64,000 nt of DNA from Lachnospiraceae bacterium (GTDB taxonomy: Bacteria > Bacillota > Clostridia > Lachnospirales > Lachnospiraceae): positions 102,739 through 166,738 of the forward strand of contig JAAWJI010000002.1 of the NCBI GenBank assembly GCA_022796795.1, read 5' to 3'. Made by a program: the position numbers and the translations under genes. Each line of letters opens with the position of its first letter. Position 1 is the stretch's first letter. Shown in pieces: positions 1 to 8,772 of the stretch. Below the pieces are notes generated by a model, which was given only the letters and a program-made list of their open reading frames with translations, was not told where the DNA came from and searched no databases.

Positions 1-464
1 TAGTGGGACAGATCCTTGGCCTCCCGAATTCCCCGCAGAATCTCCTCCTCTGTCTGAGAATCAATCCAGACCCTGCGTCGTTCCTTGCCCTTTACTCCTG
101 CCATCTGTTCCACCAGACGATAGATGTATTCTCCCTCCCGTCCGGAATCCGTGCACACATAAATCCGTTCCACATCCTCCCGGTTCAAAAGACCAGCTAC
201 AATCTCATACTGCTTTTTCACCGAGGGAATGACTTCGTATTTAAAAACCTTAGGCAGAAAGGGAAGGGTTTCCAGGCTCCATCTCTTCAGACGCTGGTCA
301 TAAGCCTCCGGATAGCTCATAGTGACCAGATGGCCCACACACCAGGTCACAATGGAGTCTTGCCCTTCCAGGTATCCGTCTCTCCGGGAGGCGGATAACT
401 TCAGGACCCGGGCGAATTCCTGAGCCACGCTTGGTTTTTCTGCAATAAAAAGTGATTTTCCCAT
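1..464 (-). CDS. topB: DNA topoisomerase III (TopB-type), N-terminal part, cut by window edge
   Basis: Reading leftward from an ATG at 464, about 154 codons stay open to the window edge. The protein begins MGKSLFIAEKPSVAQEFARV and contains CTDSGREGEYIYR. These are the two hallmark Toprim motifs (catalytic Glu, then the metal-binding acidic patch) of type IA topoisomerases of the TopB class, which decatenate and relax single-stranded DNA regions. The cleavage and C-terminal zinc domains would lie outside the window. It follows the thioredoxin reductase gene by 37 bases on the same strand and may be co-transcribed with it. Topoisomerases of this type occur both in chromosomes and in conjugative elements; the visible part cannot separate the two. 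Confidence 0.9.
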   Translation of the reverse strand, partial: MGKSLFIAEKPSVAQEFARVLKLSASRRDGYLEGQDSIVTWCVGHLVTMSYPEAYDQRLKRWSLETLPFLPKVFKYEVIPSVKKQYEIVAGLLNREDVERIYVCTDSGREGEYIYRLVEQMAGVKGKERRRVWIDSQTEEEILRGIREAKDLSH

Positions 465-501
465 AGATCTTCTTTCTTCGTTGTACTTCTTTGTCCGTGT
501 T

Positions 502-1365
502 TTACCGGTTCCTGCGCACATAGGCAATGGCGCTCATACCAGCCTGCGCACCCTCCCCCACGGCCGTGGAGATCTGAAGAAGTCCTCCGATACAGTCCCC
601 GGCAGCAAAAAATCCAGGGATATTGGTAGCCATCTTCTCGTCCACAAGAATTCGGTTATTCTCCACCTGCACGCCGATCTTCCGGGCCAGATCCACAGCC
701 CCGGCGCTTCCCAGAGCCACAAATACCCCGGAAACCAAAATCCTGCTTCCATCCGCAAAGGCCACTGCCTCCACCAAGTCTTCTCCCTCGATTCGTAAGA
801 CCTGCTCCTTCTCCACCCGGATCCCCTCCGGTACCTGGCCTTCCGGCTCCTTTCCGTCTGTACAGAGAATACAAGCCCCTGCCACAGGAAGCAGCTGGCT
901 TAACTCATGGAGGGCATACTCCCCATGTCCCAGCACAGCCACCGTCTTCCCACGATAAAAAAAGGCGTCGCACACAGCACAGTAGCTGACACCCTTTCCC
1001 TCGTGCTCCGAAAGCCCCGAAATATTCCCTTTTTTCCGGGAGGCCCCGGTAGCCAGGATCACGGCCCTCGCCTCAAAAGTCTCCTGCCTGCAGGCGATCT
1101 GAAAAGTACCGGTCCAGGAGATTCCCAGAACCTCATCCTCCGACAGATCCGCCCCCAGGGTCCGGGCCTGATTCCTGGCATTTTCCACCAGCTCACAGCC
1201 GGATATAGGCGCGGGCATGCCAAAATAATTCTCAATCAGCTCCGCCTTGGCCAAAGCCCCTCCATCCTTACCGATAACCAAAGTACTTAACCTTGCCCGG
1301 CTGGTATACAGAGCCGCCGATAAGCCGGCAGGCCCTGCCCCGATAATCGCCACATCATACATCAT
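502..1365 (-). CDS. thioredoxin reductase-like flavoprotein, NADPH motifs missing
   Basis: 287 residues. An N-terminal FAD-binding Rossmann motif (IIGAGPAGLSAA, residues 8-19), the redox pair C129-A-V-C132 and the C-terminal FAD motif FAAGDCIGG identify the thioredoxin reductase fold. The second dinucleotide site is abnormal: where NADPH-dependent enzymes have GGGxSA followed by HRR, this protein has GHGEYA (146-151) followed by ILCTDGKEP, with no arginine pair. Loss of both motifs is known from clostridial ferredoxin-dependent flavin thioredoxin reductases (FFTR). I infer that the electron donor is probably reduced ferredoxin or a similar carrier rather than NADPH. The gene starts 3 bases after trxA ends, so the two form one unit and TrxA is the likely substrate. 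Confidence 0.85.
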   Translation of the reverse strand: MMYDVAIIGAGPAGLSAALYTSRARLSTLVIGKDGGALAKAELIENYFGMPAPISGCELVENARNQARTLGADLSEDEVLGISWTGTFQIACRQETFEARAVILATGASRKKGNISGLSEHEGKGVSYCAVCDAFFYRGKTVAVLGHGEYALHELSQLLPVAGACILCTDGKEPEGQVPEGIRVEKEQVLRIEGEDLVEAVAFADGSRILVSGVFVALGSAGAVDLARKIGVQVENNRILVDEKMATNIPGFFAAGDCIGGLLQISTAVGEGAQAGMSAIAYVRRNR

Positions 1366-1368
1366 AGC

Positions 1369-1680
1369 CTAAATCCCCAGAAAAGCTTTCAGATGACCCT
1401 GATCCGCAAAGCCGATCTGGGTTTTCGCCACCTTTCCTCCCTCAAACAGCAGCAGGGTGGGAATGTTCATGACCCGGAACTGCTGAGCCAGCTCCATCTC
1501 CTCATCCACATTCACCTTGGCAAAAACCACAGCGTCCGTCTCCTCAGAAAGGGCGTCCACCACCGGCCCCTGAGCCATACAGGGCCCGCACCATACCGCC
1601 CAGAAGTCCACCAGAACCGGCTTCTGGGATTTTAATACCACTTCCTCAAAATTTGCCTTTGTCACCGTAACAACAGCCAT
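1369..1680 (-). CDS. trxA: thioredoxin
   Basis: 103 residues, normal thioredoxin length. The active site is FWAVWCGPC with C31 and C34, and the cis-proline loop NIPTLLLF is present, so it should be a working cytoplasmic dithiol reductant. The start ATG at 1680 is preceded by GGAGGGATAGACA on the coding strand. It is the first gene of a pair with the reductase at 502-1365 (3-base gap), suggesting that the two proteins function together. A possible promoter lies immediately upstream. Confidence 0.96.
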   Translation of the reverse strand: MAVVTVTKANFEEVVLKSQKPVLVDFWAVWCGPCMAQGPVVDALSEETDAVVFAKVNVDEEMELAQQFRVMNIPTLLLFEGGKVAKTQIGFADQGHLKAFLGI

Positions 1681-1703
1681 TGTCTATCCCTCCATTTTCA
1701 TTT

Positions 1704-1732
1704 ATATGCTATGTTTGTCGCTATTTGCCAAT
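1704..1732 (-). promoter_or_regulatory. possible trxA promoter
   Basis: On the minus strand TTGGCA (1727-1732) is followed after 17 bases by CATATA (1704-1709), about 25 bases before the trxA start codon. The -35 is good and the -10 weak, so this is only a plausible sigma-A-type promoter. Confidence 0.35.
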
Positions 1733-1757
1733 CTTCTGCGTTCTGACTCCATCTTTC

Positions 1758-3128
1758 TCATAAGAACTTCGCAACATATCCTTGCAGGAATATGAAAAGA
1801 ATGATCGCCGGGAGCACCCATTTGATGTAAATGCGCACCGCCCTGGGAAATGCCAGTCCCTTTCCTGTGTTGGCCTCCTCCAGAAAACGGTCCCATCCCC
1901 AGCCATAGCGGCTGGTACAAAAGGCCACATAGACCAGAGAGCCCAGGGGCAGCACATTGTTGCTGACCAGAAAATCCTCCAGATCCAGCACTGTGCTTCC
2001 CGGCCCTAAGGGCTGAAAGCCGCTCCAGAGATTAAATCCCAGCACACAGGGAATGGAGAGCAGACAGATCGCCAAACAGGAGCGCACTGCCGCTTTCTTT
2101 ACACTGCAGCCTGTCAGATCCGTGGCAAAGGAAATCAGGTCCTGGAACACTGCCACAATGGTGGATATGGCCGCAAAAAACATGAAGATAAAGAACAGGG
2201 TTCCCCAGAGTCTTCCTCCCGGCATAGCCTGGAATACATGGGGCAGAGTGATAAATAACAGATTAGGCCCTGCGTCCGGCTGAATATCATAGGCAAAGCA
2301 GGCAGGGAAGATAATCAGACCCGCCATAAAAGCCACAATGGTATCCAGCACCATCACGTTCACCGCCTCACCGGTGAGCCGCTGTTCCCGGCCGATATAG
2401 CTGCCGAAAATGGCAATGGCTCCCATGCCGATGCTCAAGGTAAAAAATGCCTGCCCAAGGGCTGCAAACACAGCCTCCCCAAGCCCCGCTTCCATAAGCT
2501 TGCCAAAGTCCGGCCGCAGATAGAATTCCAGTCCTTCCCGGCCGCCCTCCAGCATCAGGGAATTAATCACAAGAGCCAGCATAAGCACCAGAAGACTAAT
2601 CATCATGATCTTGGTGATCTTTTCCACGCCCTTTTGAAGTCCGGCCGCGCAGATCACAAAGCCCAGCACCACCACCAGCACCATAAGGCCTGTCATCAAA
2701 GCCGGATTTCCCAGCATGGCTCCAAATTCACCCTCGACGCCTGCCGCATCCATATTCTCGAAATCTCCCCGAGCCATTTTCAGTACATAATATGCCATCC
2801 AGCCGCCAATCGTTGTATAAAACATCATCAGCAGATAATTTCCCGCCATGGCCGGATATTTAAACAGATGCCATTTTGTTCCCTTTGGCTCCAGGCGGTC
2901 AAAGGAAAGCGCCACGCTCCGCTGGCTGGCCCTGCCTACCGCAAACTCCATGACAATCACCGGAAGTCCCAGAATAACCAGAAATAGCAGATAAATCAAC
3001 ACAAAAGCCGCGCCCCCATACTGTCCCGTAATATAGGGAAAACGCCAAACATTTCCAAGGCCGATTGCACATCCAGCTGAGATCAGAATAAACCCCAGCC
3101 TGGAAGAAAACTTTTCTCTTTCCATCAT
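1758..3128 (-). CDS. sodium-dependent transporter, neurotransmitter:sodium symporter family
   Basis: 456 residues, rich in hydrophobic segments. The N-terminus carries GCAIGLGNVWRFPYITGQYG, the signature of transmembrane segment 1 in NSS transporters (TnaT, MhsT and LeuT class), which move amino acids into the cell with sodium. The length fits bacterial members. The substrate cannot be read from the sequence. Two adjacent ATGs (3128, 3125) follow GGGGAG; the second has the better spacing. It is monocistronic or the head of the trxA unit. A second paralogue lies at 48433-49797. Confidence 0.93.
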   Translation of the reverse strand: MMEREKFSSRLGFILISAGCAIGLGNVWRFPYITGQYGGAAFVLIYLLFLVILGLPVIVMEFAVGRASQRSVALSFDRLEPKGTKWHLFKYPAMAGNYLLMMFYTTIGGWMAYYVLKMARGDFENMDAAGVEGEFGAMLGNPALMTGLMVLVVVLGFVICAAGLQKGVEKITKIMMISLLVLMLALVINSLMLEGGREGLEFYLRPDFGKLMEAGLGEAVFAALGQAFFTLSIGMGAIAIFGSYIGREQRLTGEAVNVMVLDTIVAFMAGLIIFPACFAYDIQPDAGPNLLFITLPHVFQAMPGGRLWGTLFFIFMFFAAISTIVAVFQDLISFATDLTGCSVKKAAVRSCLAICLLSIPCVLGFNLWSGFQPLGPGSTVLDLEDFLVSNNVLPLGSLVYVAFCTSRYGWGWDRFLEEANTGKGLAFPRAVRIYIKWVLPAIILFIFLQGYVAKFL

Positions 3129-3249
3129 AACTCCCCTTCTAAAAATCGTTTCCGTCCAGACAAAAATTTATTCCTATTCCGTAAAACAGGCCTTTATATT
3201 TTTTCAGACGGATAAGGCAGCGCATCTCTTTGCTCTGCCCTTCTGGAAC

Positions 3250-3279
3250 ATTATAACAGCATCCCTGTGAAAATAGCAA
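3250..3279 (-). promoter_or_regulatory. promoter of the NSS transporter gene
   Basis: Minus strand TTGCTA (3274-3279), 18-base spacer, TATAAT (3250-3255). The transcript would have a leader of about 115 bases with a weak hairpin (AAGGGCAG pairing with CTGCCTT near 3210-3242). The same -35/-10 pair occurs upstream of the HipA-like gene. Confidence 0.6.
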
Positions 3280-3310
3280 GAGGAAATCCGTCCTGCCTCA
3301 TTGATTTTAT

Positions 3311-3910
3311 TTACAGACGTATCATTTTTGTGCACACCTGCTGAAGAAGAGGCTCGCTGTGGCTTACAGCCAGAAGCCCGATCTTTCGCCGGCCACATTC
3401 TTCCATGAGAAAATTCCAGATCTGGCTCTGGGTGATAAGGTCCAGCATGGTACTGATCTCATCGGCCAGCAAAAAACGGGTCCTCTCTCCTAAGACCCGC
3501 GCAATACAAAAACGCTGCAGCTCCCCGCCGGAAAGCTCCGCCGGATACCGGTTAAGCCAGGCATCCTCAATGCCAAGCTCCCGGATCACCCGCTCCTCCA
3601 CATGGTCTCCCTCCTCCAGCACCTTTCTCATGCGGAGCCTGGGATTAATGACCTGCTCCGGGTGCTGCCAGATCATCTGCACCGGGCAGTATCTCCCGTA
3701 GGAGGATAAAGGTTTTCCATCCAGGAGAATCTCTCCCGCGTCTGGCTTCTCATATCCCCCCAGAAGCTTGCAGATGGTAGTCTTCCCAAAGCCGCTGGGA
3801 GCCACAAGCCCGGTGCGTTGGGAGCTGTCTGCCTGTATACTGAAATTTTCCACAATATTCCTGCCATTTTTATCATAGCAAAACGTCACATTCCTGGCCT
3901 CTAACATCAT
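3311..3910 (-). CDS. peptide/nickel-type ABC transporter ATP-binding protein (second ATPase)
   Basis: 199 residues from the ATG at 3910, which follows AGAGGA by 9 bases; an upstream ATG at 3946 has no convincing ribosome site. It has Walker A (APSGFGKTT), signature LSGGELQRFCIARVL and Walker B FLLADEIS, so it should hydrolyse ATP. It is shorter than most DppF/NikE proteins and lacks their C-terminal oligopeptide/dipeptide extension. It is the last gene of the operon running from 8472. It pairs with the ATPase at 3959-4969 to form the cytoplasmic motor. Confidence 0.88.
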   Translation of the reverse strand: MMLEARNVTFCYDKNGRNIVENFSIQADSSQRTGLVAPSGFGKTTICKLLGGYEKPDAGEILLDGKPLSSYGRYCPVQMIWQHPEQVINPRLRMRKVLEEGDHVEERVIRELGIEDAWLNRYPAELSGGELQRFCIARVLGERTRFLLADEISTMLDLITQSQIWNFLMEECGRRKIGLLAVSHSEPLLQQVCTKMIRL

Positions 3911-3958
3911 GTCTTTGATCCTCTTTCTCCTGAACTTCCTCTGCATTGCCCGCCGCAG

Positions 3959-4969
3959 TTACTCTGCATGAATACAGCGCACCCGGCCTCCCCGCAGTTC
4001 CCGCCAGGGAATCGGGCTCTCACATTCCTGCGTGCAATGGATACACCTGGGTCCAAAGGGACATCCAGAGGGCATCTGTGCCGCATAGGGCTGGGTGCCG
4101 GGAATCGGCGTAAATCCGTTCTGGGGCATGGCCCGAAACAGGGCCCTGGAATAGGGATGACGAAGCTTTTCCTCCAAAGAAAAATCCGACGCATCCGCCT
4201 CCTCTATGGTGCTTCCCGCATAGAAAACCACGATCCGATCCGCAGTCTGGGTGGCAAGCTCCAGGTCGTGGGTAATGAGGAGCACGCCGGCCCCTGTGTC
4301 TGCCAGCTCCCGAAAATGCTCCATGACTCGTCTGGCAAGCTTCATCTGAAGACCAGGGGTGGGCTCGTCTGCAATGACAAGCCTGGGCGTCTCCATAAGC
4401 GCCGTGGACACCAGCACCCGCCGGTTCATGCCTCCGGACAGTTCAAAGGGGTAAAGACCTGCCACTTCCGGGGACAGGGAATATCCCTCCAGGATGCTCT
4501 TTACCTTTTCCCGGGAGGCCGGGTCCTTTTTTCCCTTGCGGATCTGGGGGCCGATTTTCATAAGGGGATCCAAAAAGGCAATGCTCTGGGGCACCAGCAC
4601 GATCTCCCTGCCCCGAAGCTCCTTGATCCTCTCCCTTCCCAGCTCCTGCCCTTCGTAATATATATGGCCCCCCTGTCTGGCATTGTAGGGCAAGATTCCC
4701 AGCACTGCATGCGCCAGCAGGCTTTTTCCCGAGCCGCTGGAACCCACCACTGCCGTAATCTCGCCCTTACGGATACTCACATTCAGATCCCGGATTACCT
4801 GCAGATCTTCCTTGGCCAATCCTTTCTGATATTGGGCAAAGGATACGGACAGATGTTCGATCCGCAGCACCTCGTCCGGCTGCCAGGGGCGCTCCGGCTG
4901 GATCTTCACCTCCTGCTCTTCTGGTTTTCTTTTCCTGATTCTATGCATCCTATCCACGCTTTCTCTCAA
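3959..4969 (-). CDS. peptide/nickel-type ABC transporter ATP-binding protein (first ATPase)
   Basis: 336 residues. Walker A is GSSGSGKSLLAHAVLGI and Walker B LVIADEPTPGL. The C-terminal part has HPYSRALFRAMP and a cysteine-rich stretch (CPFGPRCIHC), the oligopeptide/dipeptide transporter C-terminal domain of DppD/OppD/NikD proteins. The signature loop reads LSGGMNRRVLVSTAL, unusual where LSGGMRQRV is typical. The start is a TTG at 4969 with TGAGGA 8 bases upstream; the ATG at 4948 has a poorly spaced site, so TTG is favoured. It is the fourth gene of a five-gene importer operon. Confidence 0.9.
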   Translation of the reverse strand: MRESVDRMHRIRKRKPEEQEVKIQPERPWQPDEVLRIEHLSVSFAQYQKGLAKEDLQVIRDLNVSIRKGEITAVVGSSGSGKSLLAHAVLGILPYNARQGGHIYYEGQELGRERIKELRGREIVLVPQSIAFLDPLMKIGPQIRKGKKDPASREKVKSILEGYSLSPEVAGLYPFELSGGMNRRVLVSTALMETPRLVIADEPTPGLQMKLARRVMEHFRELADTGAGVLLITHDLELATQTADRIVVFYAGSTIEEADASDFSLEEKLRHPYSRALFRAMPQNGFTPIPGTQPYAAQMPSGCPFGPRCIHCTQECESPIPWRELRGGRVRCIHAE

Positions 4970-4996
4970 CTTTTTTATCCTCAGTTCTGCATCGGC

Positions 4997-5830
4997 TTAC
5001 ATATGGGCGCTGCCCGGATCCAGAAGCTTTCGCAGGCTCTCTCCCGCCACGTCAAAGAGCATAACCGTGGCCACCAGCAGCAGGCCTGGAAATACTGCCA
5101 GCCACCATTTTCCCATAACCAGGTATTTCATGCTCTCCGACAGAATCACCCCAATGGCAGGCTGCTCCGGGGGCAGTCCAAAGCCCAGGAAGGTAATGCT
5201 GGCCTCATGGAGAATGGCATGGGGAAACATCAAAATCAATCCCACCAGAAACTGGGGGAAGAGATGAGGCAGCATATGCCTGCACACAAGAGTAAACTCC
5301 CCTACGCCAAGCTTCTTGGCAGCCTTGATATAGGGTGCCTCCCGAAGCTGCAGCACCTCTCCCCGCATGACCCGGGCCAGAGAGGTCCAGTGGGTCAGGG
5401 CCACGCCCGCCACCACTCCCCGAAAGCCCTTGCCGCAGGCATAGGAGATGAGTATCAGCAGCAGGATATGGGGGATTCCCATAACCAGATCTATAAGCCA
5501 GGTAACTGCGGAATCCATAGTCCTTCCCAGCGCCGCAGCCGTGCCCAGAACAGCAGCAGCCAGGGCGCTGACTCCGGCAGCCAGAAGGCCAATGCGGATG
5601 CTCATGGACAGTCCAGTGAGGGTGCGCAAAAACATATCTCTGCCCATCCAGTCCGTTCCAAAGGGGTAGCGCGCACAGGGCGCCAGATCCTTTCTGGAAA
5701 AATCTGTGACCTGGGCCTGCTCCGCAAACAGCTGGCCCCACAGGGTAATTGCCCCCAGAAAGATCAGGGCAGACAAGAACAGCACCAGAGTCCTCTGCCT
5801 GCCGTTAAGCCATGCTTTCCTTTCTCTCAT
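4997..5830 (-). CDS. peptide/nickel-type ABC transporter permease (DppC/NikC type)
   Basis: 277 residues with one transmembrane segment near the N-terminus (after RTLVLF) and a cluster of five further hydrophobic segments. The motif DWMGRDMFLRTLTG near residue 55 and the coupling loop EAPYIKAAKKLGVGE are typical of the DppC/OppC/NikC permease family. It forms the membrane pore with the permease at 5827-6819. Its start overlaps the stop of that gene by 4 bases (ATGA), indicating translational coupling. Confidence 0.92.
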   Translation of the reverse strand: MRERKAWLNGRQRTLVLFLSALIFLGAITLWGQLFAEQAQVTDFSRKDLAPCARYPFGTDWMGRDMFLRTLTGLSMSIRIGLLAAGVSALAAAVLGTAAALGRTMDSAVTWLIDLVMGIPHILLLILISYACGKGFRGVVAGVALTHWTSLARVMRGEVLQLREAPYIKAAKKLGVGEFTLVCRHMLPHLFPQFLVGLILMFPHAILHEASITFLGFGLPPEQPAIGVILSESMKYLVMGKWWLAVFPGLLLVATVMLFDVAGESLRKLLDPGSAHM

Positions 5831-6819
5831 TGCCGGATCTCCCCCTTTCGAATTCGGGGATCCACCACCCCATAGAGCAGGTTGGCCGTGAGATTCCCGC
5901 CGAAAACAATAGCCGCGCTGATCACCGTGATTCCAAGCAGCAAGGGCACGTCGCTTCCCAGCCCTGCCGTCACCGCCGCCTGGCCCAGACCCGGATAGGA
6001 GAAAATCTGCTCCACCAGTACAGAGCCTCCGAAAATCTCGCTGATGGAACCAAACTGCAAGGTCAGGGCTGGCAGGGCAATGTTGCGCAGCACATGATTT
6101 TTAAGTAGAGACCAGACACCTTCTCCCCTGGCCCTGGCAAAGAGCACATAGTCGCTCTCCATGACCTCAATGACCTTTTCCCTGGTATGCAGGGCAATAT
6201 TAGAAACACCTGTGATACTCAAGGTCAGGGCCGGCAAAATGGCGTGGCGCACCCGGTCCAAAACTGTCACGCCGCTGGCCTCCACCCCAATGGGCACGGA
6301 GAGACCAATGGGCAGCCATTTCAGCCACACCGCAAAGACAATCAAGAGCACCAGGGCCAGCCAGAAGGCCGGGGTGCTGGCCATTACAAGAGAATACCCC
6401 CGGATAAGCTTATCCGGCAGACGCCCCTGATTCCATCCTGCCCCAATGCCCAGCACAAAGCCCACAAGCCCGGAGAGAAGCCAGGCGATGGCCATAAGCC
6501 ACAGGGAATTCACAAGCTTTACGCCAATCACATGGGAGACCGGCTGCCGGTACAGTAAGGAATCTCCCATATCTCCCCGAAAGAAATCTCCAGCCCAGGC
6601 CAAATACCGCTCCAGAGGCGGCTGATCCACCCCCCAATATTCCTCCAGCCTGGCGATCTGCTCCTGGCTCATGGAGCCCAAGGCCACCTGCCCCACATTG
6701 GCCTGCAAAGGGTCAATGGGGGACACGCTGACCAGCCAAAAGGCTGCAAGGCTTACTCCCAGAAGCAAAAGCATCATGCGTATAATTTTTTTTCCTGCCC
6801 AGACTCCGTAACTTTTCAT
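5827..6819 (-). CDS. peptide/nickel-type ABC transporter permease (DppB/NikB type)
   Basis: 330 residues from the ATG at 6819, which follows GAGG by 6 bases; a TTG two codons earlier is less likely. It has the DppB/NikB topology: one N-terminal segment, an external region with PPLERYLAWAGDFFRGDMGDS, then five membrane segments with the coupling motif MESDYVLFARARGEG. The SPIDPLQANVGQ stretch is also family-typical. It starts 15 bases after the binding-protein gene and overlaps the next permease. Confidence 0.93.
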   Translation of the reverse strand: MKSYGVWAGKKIIRMMLLLLGVSLAAFWLVSVSPIDPLQANVGQVALGSMSQEQIARLEEYWGVDQPPLERYLAWAGDFFRGDMGDSLLYRQPVSHVIGVKLVNSLWLMAIAWLLSGLVGFVLGIGAGWNQGRLPDKLIRGYSLVMASTPAFWLALVLLIVFAVWLKWLPIGLSVPIGVEASGVTVLDRVRHAILPALTLSITGVSNIALHTREKVIEVMESDYVLFARARGEGVWSLLKNHVLRNIALPALTLQFGSISEIFGGSVLVEQIFSYPGLGQAAVTAGLGSDVPLLLGITVISAAIVFGGNLTANLLYGVVDPRIRKGEIRQ

Positions 6820-6834
6820 AACCAACCTCTGTCT

Positions 6835-8472
6835 CTATTTCCAGCTCCACTGATCCACATTGTTTACAATAGACCATCCATGTCCATGGGGATGAAGCTT
6901 CTGCTCCGCCACCTGAAGGCCGCTTCTGGACCAGTAAAGATGATCGATATTCACCAGCCAGATCCAGGGAATATCTCCCTCCTGGGTAATTCCGCCAGTT
7001 CCGTCCCACTGGGCCTTCTGCCACAATTCATAGGACTCCTGCAGATCCACAGCCGCCAGGGCCTGATCCATATAAGCGTCTACTTTTTCATTAGCATAAG
7101 GGGAATACCCGGCGCTTCCGTCCTCCAGGGTGTGATAGATATTGTAGAGCTCCATGGGGGTATGCGCTCCCCATCCCCACATAAGGGGCTCTCCCAGAGC
7201 TCTGGTATAGGCCGTATCCCAGCCCACGCCCTCTATAGCCACATCAATGCCAAGCTCCTTTAGCTGATTGGCTGTTTCCGCAGCCAGGGCCTGGCGAACG
7301 GAATCGCTGGCCGCATACAATAGGGTAAAACCGGCTTTCACACCGTCCTTTTCCCGCATCCCCTCCGGTCCTTCCACCCAGCCCGCCTCATCCAGAAGCT
7401 GTCTGGCCCCTTCCGGGTCATATTCCACCTTTGCGGCAGGATTGTACCAGGGCATCTTATCGCACACGCTGTAGGCCGGAGTCCCATGCCCATTCAGCAC
7501 ATTGGCGATCATTTCCTCCCGATCCAGGCCTATGTTTATGGCGCGCCGCACCCGCACATCACTGGTAAAGGCATTGCCAATGGTCACCCCATCCTTTGTT
7601 TCCGGATCTGTTGCAGGCAGGTTAAAGCCCCGATTGTCCACGGTCTCAAAGGAGAGCAGCTCATATCCCTCCACGGTCTGATCCGCGTAGGAAGCAGCCG
7701 TGTAGGCCAGATCCACCTGGCCGGCCATGGCCGCCGTAAAGGCTGCGTCCTCCTCCATAAACAGGATAGTCACCTGCTTCATCCCGGGCGCTTCCCCGTA
7801 ATAATCCGGGTTGGCCTCCAGGATCACCTGCTGCCCCTTATCCCATTGTTTTAGCATATAGCGGCCGGAGCCAATGGGATGCTGCCCATAATCCGGACCA
7901 TAGGCATGAGCAGGCACAATCCCCACAATGGCCATGGTGTAAGGCCAGATAGAATAAGGCCTGACCAAATGGAACACCACTGTTCTCTCATCCACAGCCT
8001 CCGCCTGCTGCAGCATGGTAAAGTCATTGACCGAGCTGGTCTCCTTCACGGTGTTGTAGGTAAAGGCCACATCCTCTGCGGTGAGAGGCTGCTGGTCCGT
8101 AAACTTCACATCATCCCGAATGGTCACCGTCCAGGTCAGACCATCCTCACTCACCTGCATATCCGTAGCCAGGTCATAGCCGATCTTAAGATCTGCCGTG
8201 GTTACAGTCAGCGTGCTCTGGATCAAAGGCTCATGCACATGCTCTCCGGCTCCCCAGCCATAGGCCGGGTCAAAGCCCGCCTCCGGCTCGGAATTCACAC
8301 CCATGGCAACAATCACCGAATCCTTCCCGGCAGTCTCCTCCATAGCCTGAGACAGCTCCGTTTCTTCCCCCTCCTGCCGGGGAGCGCTTCCCAGGTCCTT
8401 GTTATTGCCGCAGCCCCAGAAAAAGCCTGCCAGCACAGCCATGATCCATAAAAAACAGAAATTTTTCCTCAT
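6835..8472 (-). CDS. solute-binding lipoprotein of a peptide/nickel-type ABC importer (SBP family 5)
   Basis: 545 residues from the ATG at 8472 (GGTGAG upstream). The N-terminus is a lipoprotein signal ending FFWGC, so the protein should be anchored outside the membrane. The body has the family-5 pattern (LTWTVTIRDDVKFTDQQPLT, then GSGRYMLKQW, then VRRAINIGLDREEM). Ligands of the family are peptides, nickel chelates and related molecules. The C-terminus has the histidine-rich stretch LHPHGHGW, which could favour a metal or metal-chelate ligand; this is inference. It heads a complete importer with two permeases and two ATPases downstream. Confidence 0.9.
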   Translation of the reverse strand: MRKNFCFLWIMAVLAGFFWGCGNNKDLGSAPRQEGEETELSQAMEETAGKDSVIVAMGVNSEPEAGFDPAYGWGAGEHVHEPLIQSTLTVTTADLKIGYDLATDMQVSEDGLTWTVTIRDDVKFTDQQPLTAEDVAFTYNTVKETSSVNDFTMLQQAEAVDERTVVFHLVRPYSIWPYTMAIVGIVPAHAYGPDYGQHPIGSGRYMLKQWDKGQQVILEANPDYYGEAPGMKQVTILFMEEDAAFTAAMAGQVDLAYTAASYADQTVEGYELLSFETVDNRGFNLPATDPETKDGVTIGNAFTSDVRVRRAINIGLDREEMIANVLNGHGTPAYSVCDKMPWYNPAAKVEYDPEGARQLLDEAGWVEGPEGMREKDGVKAGFTLLYAASDSVRQALAAETANQLKELGIDVAIEGVGWDTAYTRALGEPLMWGWGAHTPMELYNIYHTLEDGSAGYSPYANEKVDAYMDQALAAVDLQESYELWQKAQWDGTGGITQEGDIPWIWLVNIDHLYWSRSGLQVAEQKLHPHGHGWSIVNNVDQWSWK

Positions 8473-8590
8473 AAGTCTCACCAATCCTTTCTATCCTGTT
8501 ATATCCTAAAAATCTCAGCGCTTGACTACGGAACCAGTATACCCTATCGTTAATTCATTAACAAGCCACCCGGGGGGATATTTTAGCGAA

Positions 8591-8685
8591 AAAGTTCAGC
8601 CAGAATCCAGACGGCTGGCAAATCCAGCTCGCTGGAATTTGACAGTTGCTCTAGGTTCTGAGGGAGCGCCCGTCTATGAGCAAAA
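8591..8685 (+). repeat. structured dispersed repeat, copy 1
   Basis: A 95-base unit starting AAAGTTCAGCCAGAA and ending CGTCTATGAGCAAAA. An outer stem (CAGAATCCAGA with TCTAGGTTCTG) encloses a hairpin made of AATCCAGC and GCTGGAATT; CAGCC/GGCTG can form a competing hairpin. Copy 2 is 182 bases downstream and nearly identical. Related copies occur at 21302-21376 and 39377-39469. The 87 bases between the two copies hold GC-rich sequence that recurs next to the copy at 39 kb. Confidence 0.8.
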
Positions 8686-8772
8686 AGAGCTGCGTCAGCA
8701 GCGGAGAGCGCTGCAAGCGCGGTTTTGCGAATGGGCGCGGGCTGAACGGACGGCTGGCAATAACTTTTTTAA

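Noticed and set aside
3968..5875. Open frame of over 600 codons on the plus strand
   Set aside because: It lies opposite two well-supported ABC transporter genes and has no recognisable domain; it is a by-product of their codon use.
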